This document shows, piece by piece, positions 7,561 through 15,357 of a stretch of DNA of 64,000 bases. The notes under the pieces were generated by a model, which was not told where the DNA came from, made no database searches, and worked only from the letters and a program-made list of their open reading frames with translations. A program made the translations under genes and the position numbers. Each line of letters starts with the position of its first letter. Position 1 is the first letter of the stretch. The DNA is from Candidimonas nitroreducens (GTDB lineage Bacteria; Pseudomonadota; Gammaproteobacteria; Burkholderiales; Burkholderiaceae_B), in NCBI RefSeq assembly GCF_002209565.1, contig NZ_NJIH01000007.1, positions 310,001 through 374,000 on the forward strand, written 5' to 3'.

Positions 7561-7868
7561 ACGGGAACTCGAAGACTGGTAGATCAGAGAATCGAATCCA
7601 CCTTTTAAAAATCAAAACTCGCAGCTTGTAGTTTAAAGTACATTTAAAAGAAGTGGCTAACAGGCCGGCCTGGGCTCGTACGTCGAACCAGCACTATCGG
7701 CAGGCAACCGGCACGCTGTCGTAGCCGACGGGAAAGGCCGGAGAAACACTAACGACTAACGAGAAATTCCAGCACCCGGGACACTCCGACGCACAACGGT
7801 GGCAGCCAGACCCATGCCCGTGAGAGGCGGATCCCAATCCAGGTGACGTCAACTACACCCGCCCCACC
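7561..7868. other. Intergenic region with a degenerate fourth palindrome
   Basis: No gene is visible between the Crp/Fnr gene and the SDR gene. At 7627-7642 lies TGTAGTTTAAAGTACA, a 16-base TGTA-N8-TACA inverted repeat of the same size and outer bases as sites A-C, about 75 bases upstream of the regulator start. It may be an autoregulatory site but is much weaker, and no good -10 sits at the matching distance. The remaining sequence shows nothing recognisable. Confidence 0.35.
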
Positions 7869-8624
7869 TCAATAAGTAGCCCGCCCGCCGGAAAGATCAA
7901 ATACCGCGCCGGTGCTGAAGGCGCATTCCTCGGAAGCGAGCCAAGCGATCAGCGATGCCGCTTCATCGACTTGCAGGAAACGGCCCATGGGGATTTTGGA
8001 AAGCATGAAGTCGATATGCTTCTGGGTCATGGAGTCGAAGAGTTCCGTCTTGGCCGCCGCGGGGGTGACGGCGTTGACCAGCACGCCTTTGGTGGCGAGT
8101 TCCTTGCCCAGCGATTTTGTCAGCCCGATCAGCCCTGCTTTCGACGCGCTGTAGTGCGAGGCATTGGGATTGCCCTCCTTTCCGGCAATCGAGGCGATAT
8201 TGATGATCCGCCCATAACCCTGTTCCAGCATGCTGGGCACGACCGCATGGCAAGTAAGAAAGGGTGCCACCAGGTTCACGTCTATTACGCGCCGCCAGGT
8301 TTGCGGATCAAGCTCCCAGGTAACGCCATTTCCGCCTGTGATTCCGGCGTTGTTGACGAGAATATCGATGTGGCCGCCATGAGCAGCCAATGTCTTATTT
8401 ACCGCCGTTTCCACGGCGCGCTCGTCGGTCAGTTCCACCACATGCGTACTTATAGAGCCGAATTGCGACAGCTCGTCAGCGGCCTGCGACAGACGCGGCG
8501 CGTCCAGATCCCACAGAGCGACGGCAGCGCCCGAGCGCAGCATGCGCAGCGCCACCGCATACCCGATACCCCTTGCCCCACCGGTAATGACTGCAGTACG
8601 GCCTGCTAAATCAACTTGGTTCAT
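7869..8624 (-). CDS. Short-chain dehydrogenase/reductase (classical SDR)
   Basis: A 251-residue NAD(P)-dependent oxidoreductase. Motifs: cofactor-binding TGGARGIGYAV, NNAG (DILVNNAGITGG), active-site Ser in INIASIAGKEG and YSASK (Tyr and Lys). An Asp in LWDLDAP after the second strand favours NAD over NADP. The start at 8624 follows AAGGAAG; the longer frame to 8738 runs into the divergent GntR gene. It is divergent from the GntR/Bug/DapA-like operon and probably acts on an intermediate of that pathway. The substrate cannot be told. Confidence 0.9.
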   Translation of the reverse strand: MNQVDLAGRTAVITGGARGIGYAVALRMLRSGAAVALWDLDAPRLSQAADELSQFGSISTHVVELTDERAVETAVNKTLAAHGGHIDILVNNAGITGGNGVTWELDPQTWRRVIDVNLVAPFLTCHAVVPSMLEQGYGRIINIASIAGKEGNPNASHYSASKAGLIGLTKSLGKELATKGVLVNAVTPAAAKTELFDSMTQKHIDFMLSKIPMGRFLQVDEAASLIAWLASEECAFSTGAVFDLSGGRATY

Positions 8625-8643
8625 CTTTGCTTCCTTATTGCTT

Positions 8644-8673
8644 TGCGCACAGTGTGATGTTAGCATGCGCACA
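8644..8673. promoter_or_regulatory. Direct repeat TGCGCACA x2, candidate GntR operator
   Basis: Two copies of TGCGCACA (8644-8651 and 8666-8673) are spaced 22 bases apart, two helical turns, in the short divergent region between the SDR and GntR genes. This is a plausible operator for the adjacent FCD-type regulator. Confidence 0.4.
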
Positions 8674-8675
8674 TT

Positions 8676-9326
8676 ATGAATACCACCCTGTCGGCGCGCG
8701 AGCGCGCCTACCACGACATCAAGAACGCCATATTGCATGGGGATTTCTCGGCCGGGCAGATGCTGTCGCTGCGAGAGCTGTCAGAACGCTTCGACTGTCC
8801 TATCGCGGCGGTGCGGGACGCGGTAATCCGGCTCGAGTGCGACCGCCTGCTGCGAGTGCATCCGCAGCGCGGCATCCAGGTCATCGAGGTCGATCTGGAT
8901 TTCGTGCGCGAGGCCTATCAGTTGCGCCTGATGATCGAAATGGAAGGTGTGCGACGCATCATCGACAAAGTCGACGTGGCTGCCCTCGAAGAACTGGAGC
9001 GCCGCACCAGCGAGGCCCTCGACGAACTGGCCGGCAACCCGGATGCCGCCGCCCTGGAACGCGCGGCGCAAATCGACTGGGCAATGCATCAGACCATAGT
9101 GGACGGCATGCGCAGCAAGCTGGTTAGCGACATCTACCGGCAGAACCGCGAGCGGCAGCGTCTTATCGGCCGCGCGTACGCGTTCCATCCCGCCAACCAC
9201 GCGCATGCCGCGCTATCCGAACACCTGCCCATCCTCGCCGCGCTGAAGGCGCGCGACCGCGAACGGACGGTGCAGCTGCTTGAAGCGCACATCACCTCGG
9301 CCATGCGCCGGCAGATTGGCATTTGA
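8676..9326 (+). CDS. GntR-family regulator, FCD subfamily
   Basis: A 216-residue regulator with an N-terminal winged HTH (AYHDIKNAILHGDFSAGQML..., LRELSERFDCPIAAVRDAVIRLE) and an all-helical FCD ligand domain. The FCD metal-binding histidines are visible in DWAMHQTIV, SEHLPILAAL and LLEAHITSAM. It is divergent from the SDR gene and 42 bases upstream of a Bug receptor gene, so it likely controls both units in response to a pathway acid. The effector is unknown. Confidence 0.9.
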   Translation: MNTTLSARERAYHDIKNAILHGDFSAGQMLSLRELSERFDCPIAAVRDAVIRLECDRLLRVHPQRGIQVIEVDLDFVREAYQLRLMIEMEGVRRIIDKVDVAALEELERRTSEALDELAGNPDAAALERAAQIDWAMHQTIVDGMRSKLVSDIYRQNRERQRLIGRAYAFHPANHAHAALSEHLPILAALKARDRERTVQLLEAHITSAMRRQIGI

Positions 9327-9368
9327 ACTAAATCGTCGCACAAGCGATTTTCTATAACAGGAGACACC

Positions 9369-10361
9369 ATGAACCATATCGATACGTGGCGCCGCGGCGT
9401 CGTCATGGCGCGAGCCCTGGGGGTCGCAATTCTATGCTGGGGCGCTGCGGCGGGCGCCCAAACCTACCCTGCCAAGACGATCCACCTGATCGTCCCCTTC
9501 GCTGCCGGGGGAACCGCGGATCTCGCGGCACGGGTAGTTTCCAAACGCATGTCGCAGGATCTCGGACAGGCGATCGTGATCGAGAACAAGCCGGGCGCCG
9601 GCGGCACGCTGGGCACGGCAATCGCGGCCAGAGAGCCCGCAGACGGCTATACCATCACACTGGGAAGCGTCAGCACGCACGCCACGAGCGTCAGTCTCTA
9701 CAAGAACCTGCCATACAACCCGCAGCGCGACTTCGCCCCGATCGGCATGGTCGCGGCGGTGCCGAATGTCTTGGTCGTCAATGCCAAGCTGGGCATAAAA
9801 AGCGTTGCCGACCTAGTGGCCCGGGCCAAGGCGCAGCCGGGCGCCCTGAACTTCGGCTCGATAGGCAACGGCACCAGCCAGCATCTGGGCGGCGAGCTGT
9901 TCAAGATGGTTACCGGCACCAAACTCTCTCATGTCCCATACAAGCAGAATTCGCAACTGACGGGAGACTTGATCGCCGGCCGGATCCAAATGGTCATCGA
10001 CAACCTTCCCAACGTGCAAGCCCACATCAAGGCAGGAACGCTCACCGCGCTGGCAGTTACCACGGAAAAACGCGCGCCTTCGCTGCCGAACGTACCGACC
10101 ATGGTGGAACTGGGCTACCCCGACTTCCTCATCTCGAGCTGGATCGCACTGTATGCGCCAGCGGGCACTCCTCCCGATCGCGTGGCGCGGCTCTACAAAG
10201 CGCTGCAAGTGGCGTTGGAAACGCCGGACGTGCGCAAGCGCCTCAACGATGCCGGCATGCAAGTGCAGACGCTCGACGGCAAGCAACTAAGCAAATTCAT
10301 GGCCAGCGAAATCAAGCGCTGGGCTCGTGTGGTGCAAGCCTCTGGCGCCCATATCGATTGA
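9369..10361 (+). CDS. Bug-type (TctC family) periplasmic receptor
   Basis: A 330-residue tripartite tricarboxylate receptor-like protein with a signal peptide (cleavage near GAAAGAQTYP) and the family landmarks KTIHLIVPFAAGGTADLAARVV, VIENKPGAGGTLGT, HVPYKQNSQLTGDLIAGRIQM and the C-terminal KRWARVVQASGAHID. AGGAGA precedes the ATG. Family members bind carboxylic acids and hand them to TctAB or act in signalling; no TctAB is encoded next to it, so it must share a membrane partner or act as a sensor. First of six Bug proteins in the window. Confidence 0.92.
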   Translation: MNHIDTWRRGVVMARALGVAILCWGAAAGAQTYPAKTIHLIVPFAAGGTADLAARVVSKRMSQDLGQAIVIENKPGAGGTLGTAIAAREPADGYTITLGSVSTHATSVSLYKNLPYNPQRDFAPIGMVAAVPNVLVVNAKLGIKSVADLVARAKAQPGALNFGSIGNGTSQHLGGELFKMVTGTKLSHVPYKQNSQLTGDLIAGRIQMVIDNLPNVQAHIKAGTLTALAVTTEKRAPSLPNVPTMVELGYPDFLISSWIALYAPAGTPPDRVARLYKALQVALETPDVRKRLNDAGMQVQTLDGKQLSKFMASEIKRWARVVQASGAHID

Positions 10362-10573
10362 GCCGCGCCCTAGTGTCGTGTCTCAGAAGTTCGCACCCAT
10401 GAAATCGCGTCTTCACGCGCAGGGCGGCGTTGCAAATCCTCGCGATAGTTACGCTCCACGCAACGAGTCTGCAACGACGCATGGCGCCCATTTGCCCACC
10501 AGTGCGGCCCCCCTTTTAGTGTGAACAGGCCCTAATCCACAACTTTCCATTTCCAAATCAGGAGACCCTTGCT

Positions 10574-11479
10574 TTGCGCAACGATTTTCATGGCATTTAC
10601 CCGATGCTCTATACATTCTATGACGACCATGGTGGGCTCGATCACGATGCCTTCGTCCGCCAGATCGAAGCCTGCATCGCCTCGGGGGTGCACGGCATAG
10701 CACTGCTCGGCATAGTCGGCGAATACAACAAGCTTGATATTCGCGAGAAGATGAAGATCGTGGAATGGGCGCTGGAGACGGTAGCCGGCCGGGTGCCGGT
10801 CGCTGTCACCGTGAGCGAACCAAGCGAATACGGCCAGAGGGAATTCGCCCGCGCCGCATCGCAGCTGCGGCCCGACTGGCTCATTCTGCAGCCGCCGGCG
10901 ATCCGCAATGTGCCCGAACGGGAATTCGTGCGCTTGTTCGGAGCCGTCGCCGACCGTGTAGACCTTCCCATCGCGATCCAGAACAACCCGGTAAACCTGG
11001 ACGTGGTATTGTCGGCCTCCGCATTGCTCGAACTGCATCGCAATCACCCGAACATCTGCCTGCTCAAGGGCGAAGGCCCGATCTTGTACGTACGCCGCCT
11101 GATCGAGGACACGCAGGGTGTCTTCAAGGTGTTCAATGGCCGCGGCGGCCTGGAATTGCCGGCAAGCACGCTGGCAGGCTGCGTGGGCCTGATCCCCGCG
11201 CCGGAGCTTGCCGACGTGCTCGCTCGCAGTTGGGACTTGATGATCAGCGGCGATGGGGGGCTGATCCGGGACGGCGAACGCCTGCATGCCGACATCCTGC
11301 CGCTACTTACCTACCTCATGGCCAATCCCGAACACATGCTGTGCTACGGCCGCGACTTGTTCGCCAGGCGCGCAGGCATAACCACAGTAAACCCCCGCCA
11401 CCCCTGCGTAACGCCGCATGAATTCGGCATGCGCATCCTCGAGCGTTTGTCGGCAGGCCTGACACCGCTACCCGCGTAA
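10574..11479 (+). CDS. Dihydrodipicolinate synthase-family aldolase/dehydratase (atypical DapA)
   Basis: A 301-residue class I aldolase-superfamily protein. The Schiff-base lysine is visible in NICLLKGEGPILY, but the catalytic Tyr of DapA (in Y-N-x-P) is replaced: the segment reads IAIQNNPVNLD. This makes lysine biosynthesis unlikely and suggests a sugar-acid or keto-acid aldolase/dehydratase. The start is TTG at 10574, with AGGAGA eight bases upstream; the next ATG would delete the first strand. It is in an operon with a Bug receptor, a TauE-like permease and an enolase-superfamily enzyme, consistent with catabolism of an imported hydroxy acid. Confidence 0.82.
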   Translation: MRNDFHGIYPMLYTFYDDHGGLDHDAFVRQIEACIASGVHGIALLGIVGEYNKLDIREKMKIVEWALETVAGRVPVAVTVSEPSEYGQREFARAASQLRPDWLILQPPAIRNVPEREFVRLFGAVADRVDLPIAIQNNPVNLDVVLSASALLELHRNHPNICLLKGEGPILYVRRLIEDTQGVFKVFNGRGGLELPASTLAGCVGLIPAPELADVLARSWDLMISGDGGLIRDGERLHADILPLLTYLMANPEHMLCYGRDLFARRAGITTVNPRHPCVTPHEFGMRILERLSAGLTPLPA

Positions 11480-11480
11480 A

Positions 11481-12209
11481 ATGAGCCTCCTAGCCATCCT
11501 GTTGATCGCCGCCATCGGGTCTCTGATCGGCGCGGTCGGACTAGGCGGATTCATGATGGTTCCGGTATTGATGCTGCTTGAAAATACCACCGTGCGTCAA
11601 AGCGTAATCATCGCGACAGTCGCCTTCCTGGCCTCCGGGTTCGCGTCGCTGGCCGTACGGCCGCAGCACCCCGGCGGTGCCCAGGCACGCCGAAGTTTCC
11701 TGCTGGCCGCAGCCCCCGGCGCGATCGGCGGAGCACTCGCGGTACACGCGGCGAGAGAGGGGCTTCTTACCCTTTTTATCAGCTTGGGCTTCATCGTGGT
11801 TGGCTTAGGCGAATGGTACGGAAGGCCGCGGGCGGGGCTCGTGCGCGACATAGGGCGCGGAACGGCCGCTACTGGCGGCCTCATCACGGGTTTTGCCTCC
11901 GCTCTCACGGGAACCTCGGGCCCGATGGTGGCCATGCCCATGCTGGCCTGGGCCGGTTTGCAGTTGCCGGAACGTGTGGCGCTGGCGCAGGTCGCGCAGA
12001 TACCGGTCGCGTTGGGCGCAACGCTGGCTTTCGTCAGTTTCGGTGAAGTGCCCTGGACGCTTACCGCCATCAGCAGCGCCGCATTGTGCTGCGGCCTGGT
12101 GGGAGGCATGTTATTGGCTCGCCGCATCAAGGCCGGCCGCCTACGGCGCCTGGCCGCCATTCTGATGTGGTGTGCGGCCGCCGTCATGATGTCGAAAATA
12201 CAATGGTAA
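11481..12209 (+). CDS. TauE/SafE-family anion permease
   Basis: A 242-residue very hydrophobic protein with about seven to eight membrane segments, beginning MSLLAILLIAAIGSLIGAVG. The paired glycine-rich repeats (GAVGLGGFMMVPVLM and GFASALTGTSGPMVAMPML) are typical of the TauE/SafE family (sulfite/sulfonate or organic-anion exporters). It starts one base after the stop of the DapA-like gene and overlaps the next gene by seven bases, so it is translationally coupled. It may be the transporter for the pathway substrate, replacing TctAB. Confidence 0.82.
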   Translation: MSLLAILLIAAIGSLIGAVGLGGFMMVPVLMLLENTTVRQSVIIATVAFLASGFASLAVRPQHPGGAQARRSFLLAAAPGAIGGALAVHAAREGLLTLFISLGFIVVGLGEWYGRPRAGLVRDIGRGTAATGGLITGFASALTGTSGPMVAMPMLAWAGLQLPERVALAQVAQIPVALGATLAFVSFGEVPWTLTAISSAALCCGLVGGMLLARRIKAGRLRRLAAILMWCAAAVMMSKIQW

Positions 12210-13411
12210 ACGGCTTTCCTGCGCGCCATGACATGGCGTTTCGAATTCGGGACGTGCGCGGCGTACGCATGCGGGCACCGGGCCCAGACTACTGGCGAGG
12301 CTTCCTGAAACAGGCGGCTGACGCACAAGCCACCGGCCGGTTCCAATTCTCGCCCCCCTGGCGAACCGTCTATGCCAAAGAGGTCGAGTCGGCGCTGGTG
12401 CGAGTGCAGCTGGCCGACGGAACGGTCGGCTGGGGCGAAGCCACCTGCCCGATCGCCCCCGAAGTAATTTGTACCCTCGTCAATGGCTTCATTTCCGAAG
12501 TGGCACGACACCAGCCATTTGCCGCGCCCGACACTCTGGTCGACATGCTCTATGACGCGCAGCGGTGCCGCGGCTATCTTGCCGGGCACTACCAGGACGC
12601 CGTAGCGGCATTGGACATCGCACTGCACGATGCGCTGGCGCGGCGCGCCGGATGTCCGGTAAACGAACTGTTCGCAGCCAAGGCCAGAGCCTCGCAACCT
12701 TGCTATCTTTCGGGCGCCCGCGCGCCCACCCGTGAAGAGCGCATCGAACTGCTTCATAGATGGTCGGCCGAAGCGACCACAGCCGTAAAGATTTTCCTGC
12801 GCGGCTCGCTCGACGCCGATCTCGAGGAATTTACCGCCCTCCAGGACGCAGTTCCGTCGATCTCGTGGTGGGCGGGGGACGCTCTGTGGACATTCCACGA
12901 GCCCGCGGTTGCCGTACGCGCACGGCACAGCTTCGGCCAGCTCGCCGCGAAATGGCTCGAATGCCCGATGCTGCCTGAAGATCTGGCCGGGCATATGGCG
13001 CTGCGGGAAGCCCCGGGAGCCCCGATCGCGCTGGGAGAACACTTTCGAACCGCGCTGCAGGCGGCCCCTTGGCTGGACTCGGGCGCGGTTCAGATACTCC
13101 AGCCGGACATCGGACGCACCGGCTTCGTGATGGGGCGCCGCATGCTGGAGCATGCTTCGGGACGCCATATCGCCGTCACCCCGCACATGGGCGGAGCGCT
13201 CGATGTCATGCAGGCGGCCACCCTGCATTTTGCGGCATCCATCGCCGCATCCGACCTGCCCTGCGAGTACCAGGCCGGCCTTGCCGGCCGCATACCCACG
13301 GCTTTGCGTTCGGACTGGACGCTCGGACACGACGGCCTCCTCATTCCCGAAACACCCGGCCTGGGCGTGCACGTGGACGAGGACGCAATTCAAGAATTCA
13401 TCGTTTCCTAG
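12203..13411 (+). CDS. Enolase-superfamily enzyme (mandelate racemase/muconate lactonizing-like)
   Basis: About 402 residues. N-terminal capping domain contains VESALVRVQLADGTVGWGEAT; the barrel shows AVKIFLRG (Lys), SWWAGDALW (metal Asp), WLECPMLPEDLAG (metal Glu), PIALGEHFRT (third acidic ligand), LQPDIGRTGFVMG and ITPHMGG-like HIAVTPHMGG. The ATG at 12203 overlaps the TauE-like stop; an in-frame ATG at 12233 (MAFRIRD) is an alternative. It probably dehydrates, racemises or cycloisomerises an acid sugar or hydroxy acid imported by this operon. Specificity is not assignable by eye. Confidence 0.82.
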   Translation: MVNGFPARHDMAFRIRDVRGVRMRAPGPDYWRGFLKQAADAQATGRFQFSPPWRTVYAKEVESALVRVQLADGTVGWGEATCPIAPEVICTLVNGFISEVARHQPFAAPDTLVDMLYDAQRCRGYLAGHYQDAVAALDIALHDALARRAGCPVNELFAAKARASQPCYLSGARAPTREERIELLHRWSAEATTAVKIFLRGSLDADLEEFTALQDAVPSISWWAGDALWTFHEPAVAVRARHSFGQLAAKWLECPMLPEDLAGHMALREAPGAPIALGEHFRTALQAAPWLDSGAVQILQPDIGRTGFVMGRRMLEHASGRHIAVTPHMGGALDVMQAATLHFAASIAASDLPCEYQAGLAGRIPTALRSDWTLGHDGLLIPETPGLGVHVDEDAIQEFIVS

Positions 13412-13491
13412 CGTCCCGAATCGTTCCATGGGCCCGTCACCCGGCCACGCCCTCGCAGGCCTGGCTCCTGGCGAATGGGCCCTGGCTTCCG

Positions 13492-14418
13492 TCAATACTT
13501 GAGCCCGGTGTCGCAAAGCACCGTGGCCACGGTTGCATCGGCCGGCAGGCGGCCGGACTGCAGCAATTTGACCGCGGCGCACACATTGGCCGCGGCCGAA
13601 TAGCCCACGTACAGGCCCTCCTGCACCGCCAGCTTGCGCCGCCACTGCTGGACTTCTTCGTCGGTGACCGCCAGGCTGGCGTCCATGAGAGACGGATCCC
13701 AATGAGGGGGAATGGCGCCATAGCTGGTTCCCTGGATCAGGTGGCGCGCCTTGGTAACGGGGGCGCCCGCCAGCGCCTGGCAGCCCTCGGGCTCGACCGC
13801 CGCGCAGAGCGTGTCCGGCCTGGCGGCCTTCAGCGCCCGCGCCACGCCCATGAACGTGCAGCCCGTTCCTACCGCCGCAACCCAGCCTTGCGGCGCAGCG
13901 CCAAGCTGCTCCAGTATTTCCCGGCCCGTGCCCTGCTCGTGGGCCGTGATGCACTCGACGGCGTGAAACTGGTTGACATAGAAGCCACCGCGCTCGGCGG
14001 CAAGGTCTTGCGCCATTTGCGCGGCGGCTTCGACGTCGGCCCCGGTTACCTGGCCGGGCGCACCATCCACTTGATCCACCAGGATGACCTCCGCGCCCAG
14101 GCCTTCGAGCATGCGCGCGCGGGCCGGGCTGTTGCCCGCCGACATCGTGACCAGCAAGGGATGGCCAAGCGCCGCGCACGCAACCGCCAGGCCCGCGCCC
14201 ATGTTTCCGCTGGTCATTTCAACCACCGGCATACCCGCCTGCAGCCTGCCATCCGCGCGGGCCGCCAGCAGAATGGCTTTCGCCGCACGGTCTTTCACGC
14301 TGCCCCCCGGCTGCAAGAATTCGGCCTTGGCCACGACCCGGCCAGAGCCGCTGTATACGCGGCCCAGCGTGATCAAGGGGGTATGGCCGATCAAATCGAT
14401 GGAAGAAGAAGCAAGCAT
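13492..14418 (-). CDS. PLP-dependent cysteine synthase-family enzyme
   Basis: A 308-residue fold type II PLP enzyme. The PLP lysine is in GGSVKDRAAKAIL, the substrate loop in EMTSGNMGAGLAVA, and the phosphate-binding glycine loop in GTGCTFMGVA. In O-acetylserine sulfhydrylases the loop is T-S-G-N-T-G; here Thr is replaced by Met (TSGNMG), so a cysteine synthase or cystathionine synthase-like activity is uncertain. The start at 14418 (MLASSS) follows a GGAA; ATG 14463 lacks a ribosome site. It is convergent with the enolase-family gene. Confidence 0.85.
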   Translation of the reverse strand: MLASSSIDLIGHTPLITLGRVYSGSGRVVAKAEFLQPGGSVKDRAAKAILLAARADGRLQAGMPVVEMTSGNMGAGLAVACAALGHPLLVTMSAGNSPARARMLEGLGAEVILVDQVDGAPGQVTGADVEAAAQMAQDLAAERGGFYVNQFHAVECITAHEQGTGREILEQLGAAPQGWVAAVGTGCTFMGVARALKAARPDTLCAAVEPEGCQALAGAPVTKARHLIQGTSYGAIPPHWDPSLMDASLAVTDEEVQQWRRKLAVQEGLYVGYSAAANVCAAVKLLQSGRLPADATVATVLCDTGLKY

Positions 14419-14565
14419 TTGAGTTCCGGGGAAGTTCTGCGAGGGTGACTGTTTCGAGGCCATTTTAGGAAACTGAAGCGATCTACGGCTCTTTGGCTCT
14501 TTGGCCCATCGCACGGGACGACGAGGCCTGCCGGGCCCGATGCAGGGGTCAAAGCCCCGGAACCA

Positions 14566-15003
14566 TCATGCCTCAGGCCGTTTGACTCGGGGCCGTGGTT
14601 TGGCCCGGCGCTGCGACCGGGGCTTGGGCTCGACGCCTATGCGCGGGTCACGGGCCAGCACAAGCTCTGTCACCCGGCGGGCGACGGCCTCGAATTCTTC
14701 ATCGCCCTGCGGGATATAAAGCCACTTTCCCAGTACGGAATGCGGCCGCAGGCCCGGCATCTCATCCATGAACGCGGCATGGTGTTCTTGCGAGGTGCAA
14801 ACCAGCAGGCCATCCCACGGTTCGTCGCGATCGGCGGCGACCACGCAAAGCAAACCGTCGACGTAGGCGGCATCGCAGCCGAACATCTTGCGGCTTGCAT
14901 AAGCTGCATCGCGCTCCAGGGGCTCGAAGATCCACAGAAGCGAGTTGAGGCGGGACGAGGCCTGCTTCTTGGCGCGAGCGTACGGGTTGAGTGGGTCAGG
15001 CAT
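14566..15003 (-). CDS. TfoX N-terminal-like small protein, uncharacterised
   Basis: A 145-residue soluble protein. The segment RKMFGCDAAYVDGLLCVVA, followed by GLLVCTSQEHHAAF and LGKWLYIPQGDEEFEAVARRV, resembles TfoX N-terminal-domain proteins, but the assignment is tentative. The C-terminus (EPKPRSQRRAKPRPRVKRPE) is a basic Arg/Lys/Pro tail that might contact nucleic acid. The start at 15003 (MPDPLNPY) was preferred to 15009. No operon partners. Confidence 0.6.
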   Translation of the reverse strand: MPDPLNPYARAKKQASSRLNSLLWIFEPLERDAAYASRKMFGCDAAYVDGLLCVVAADRDEPWDGLLVCTSQEHHAAFMDEMPGLRPHSVLGKWLYIPQGDEEFEAVARRVTELVLARDPRIGVEPKPRSQRRAKPRPRVKRPEA

Positions 15004-15357
15004 GGGCAATGAATTCAGGGTCGATCGTGATTCGGCGAGGAACGGCGGACTTGGCTTGTGTCAGCAGCTTGTCGGCGGCGGCATCCCTCGAGCTATTCTG
15101 GCCCGATGGCACGGCAAGGTCAAAGCCGCAGGGCACTGGCTCGATGTGGCACGGCGCTGGCTTGACGGCACCTCGGATCGGGCCAGGCCTAAACCTAGGG
15201 CCAATATCTAGGGTCAACACTAAATATGAAATATAATGCTTGATTATTTATATGAATAATAATATCGTTTCGTAAAAAGCATAATATTGCATTAATCATG
15301 AATCGTCGGCGCAGCCATACCTCCGCGCCCAATCAATACTTGCAAGGCAAAGGCCAT
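15004..15357. promoter_or_regulatory. AT-rich promoter region of the aldehyde dehydrogenase gene
   Basis: The first 200 bases show nothing recognisable. From about 15220 the sequence becomes strongly AT-rich compared with its surroundings. At 15243-15260 there is a perfect inverted repeat ATTATT-tatatg-AATAAT, followed by further TAATAT elements. It is a plausible promoter/operator for the aldehyde dehydrogenase at 15358; no -35/-10 pair is clear enough to name. Confidence 0.4.

Noticed and set aside
10362-10573. Possible small gene between the Bug and DapA-like genes (frame 10327-10524)
   Set aside because: The frame overlaps the Bug 3' end, has no ribosome site and no hydrophobic or domain pattern.
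11597-14179. An 860-codon open frame on the minus strand
   Set aside because: It runs antisense through the TauE-like and enolase-family genes and part of the PLP gene; its translation is Arg/Gly/Ala-rich with no domain, as expected for a high-GC shadow frame.
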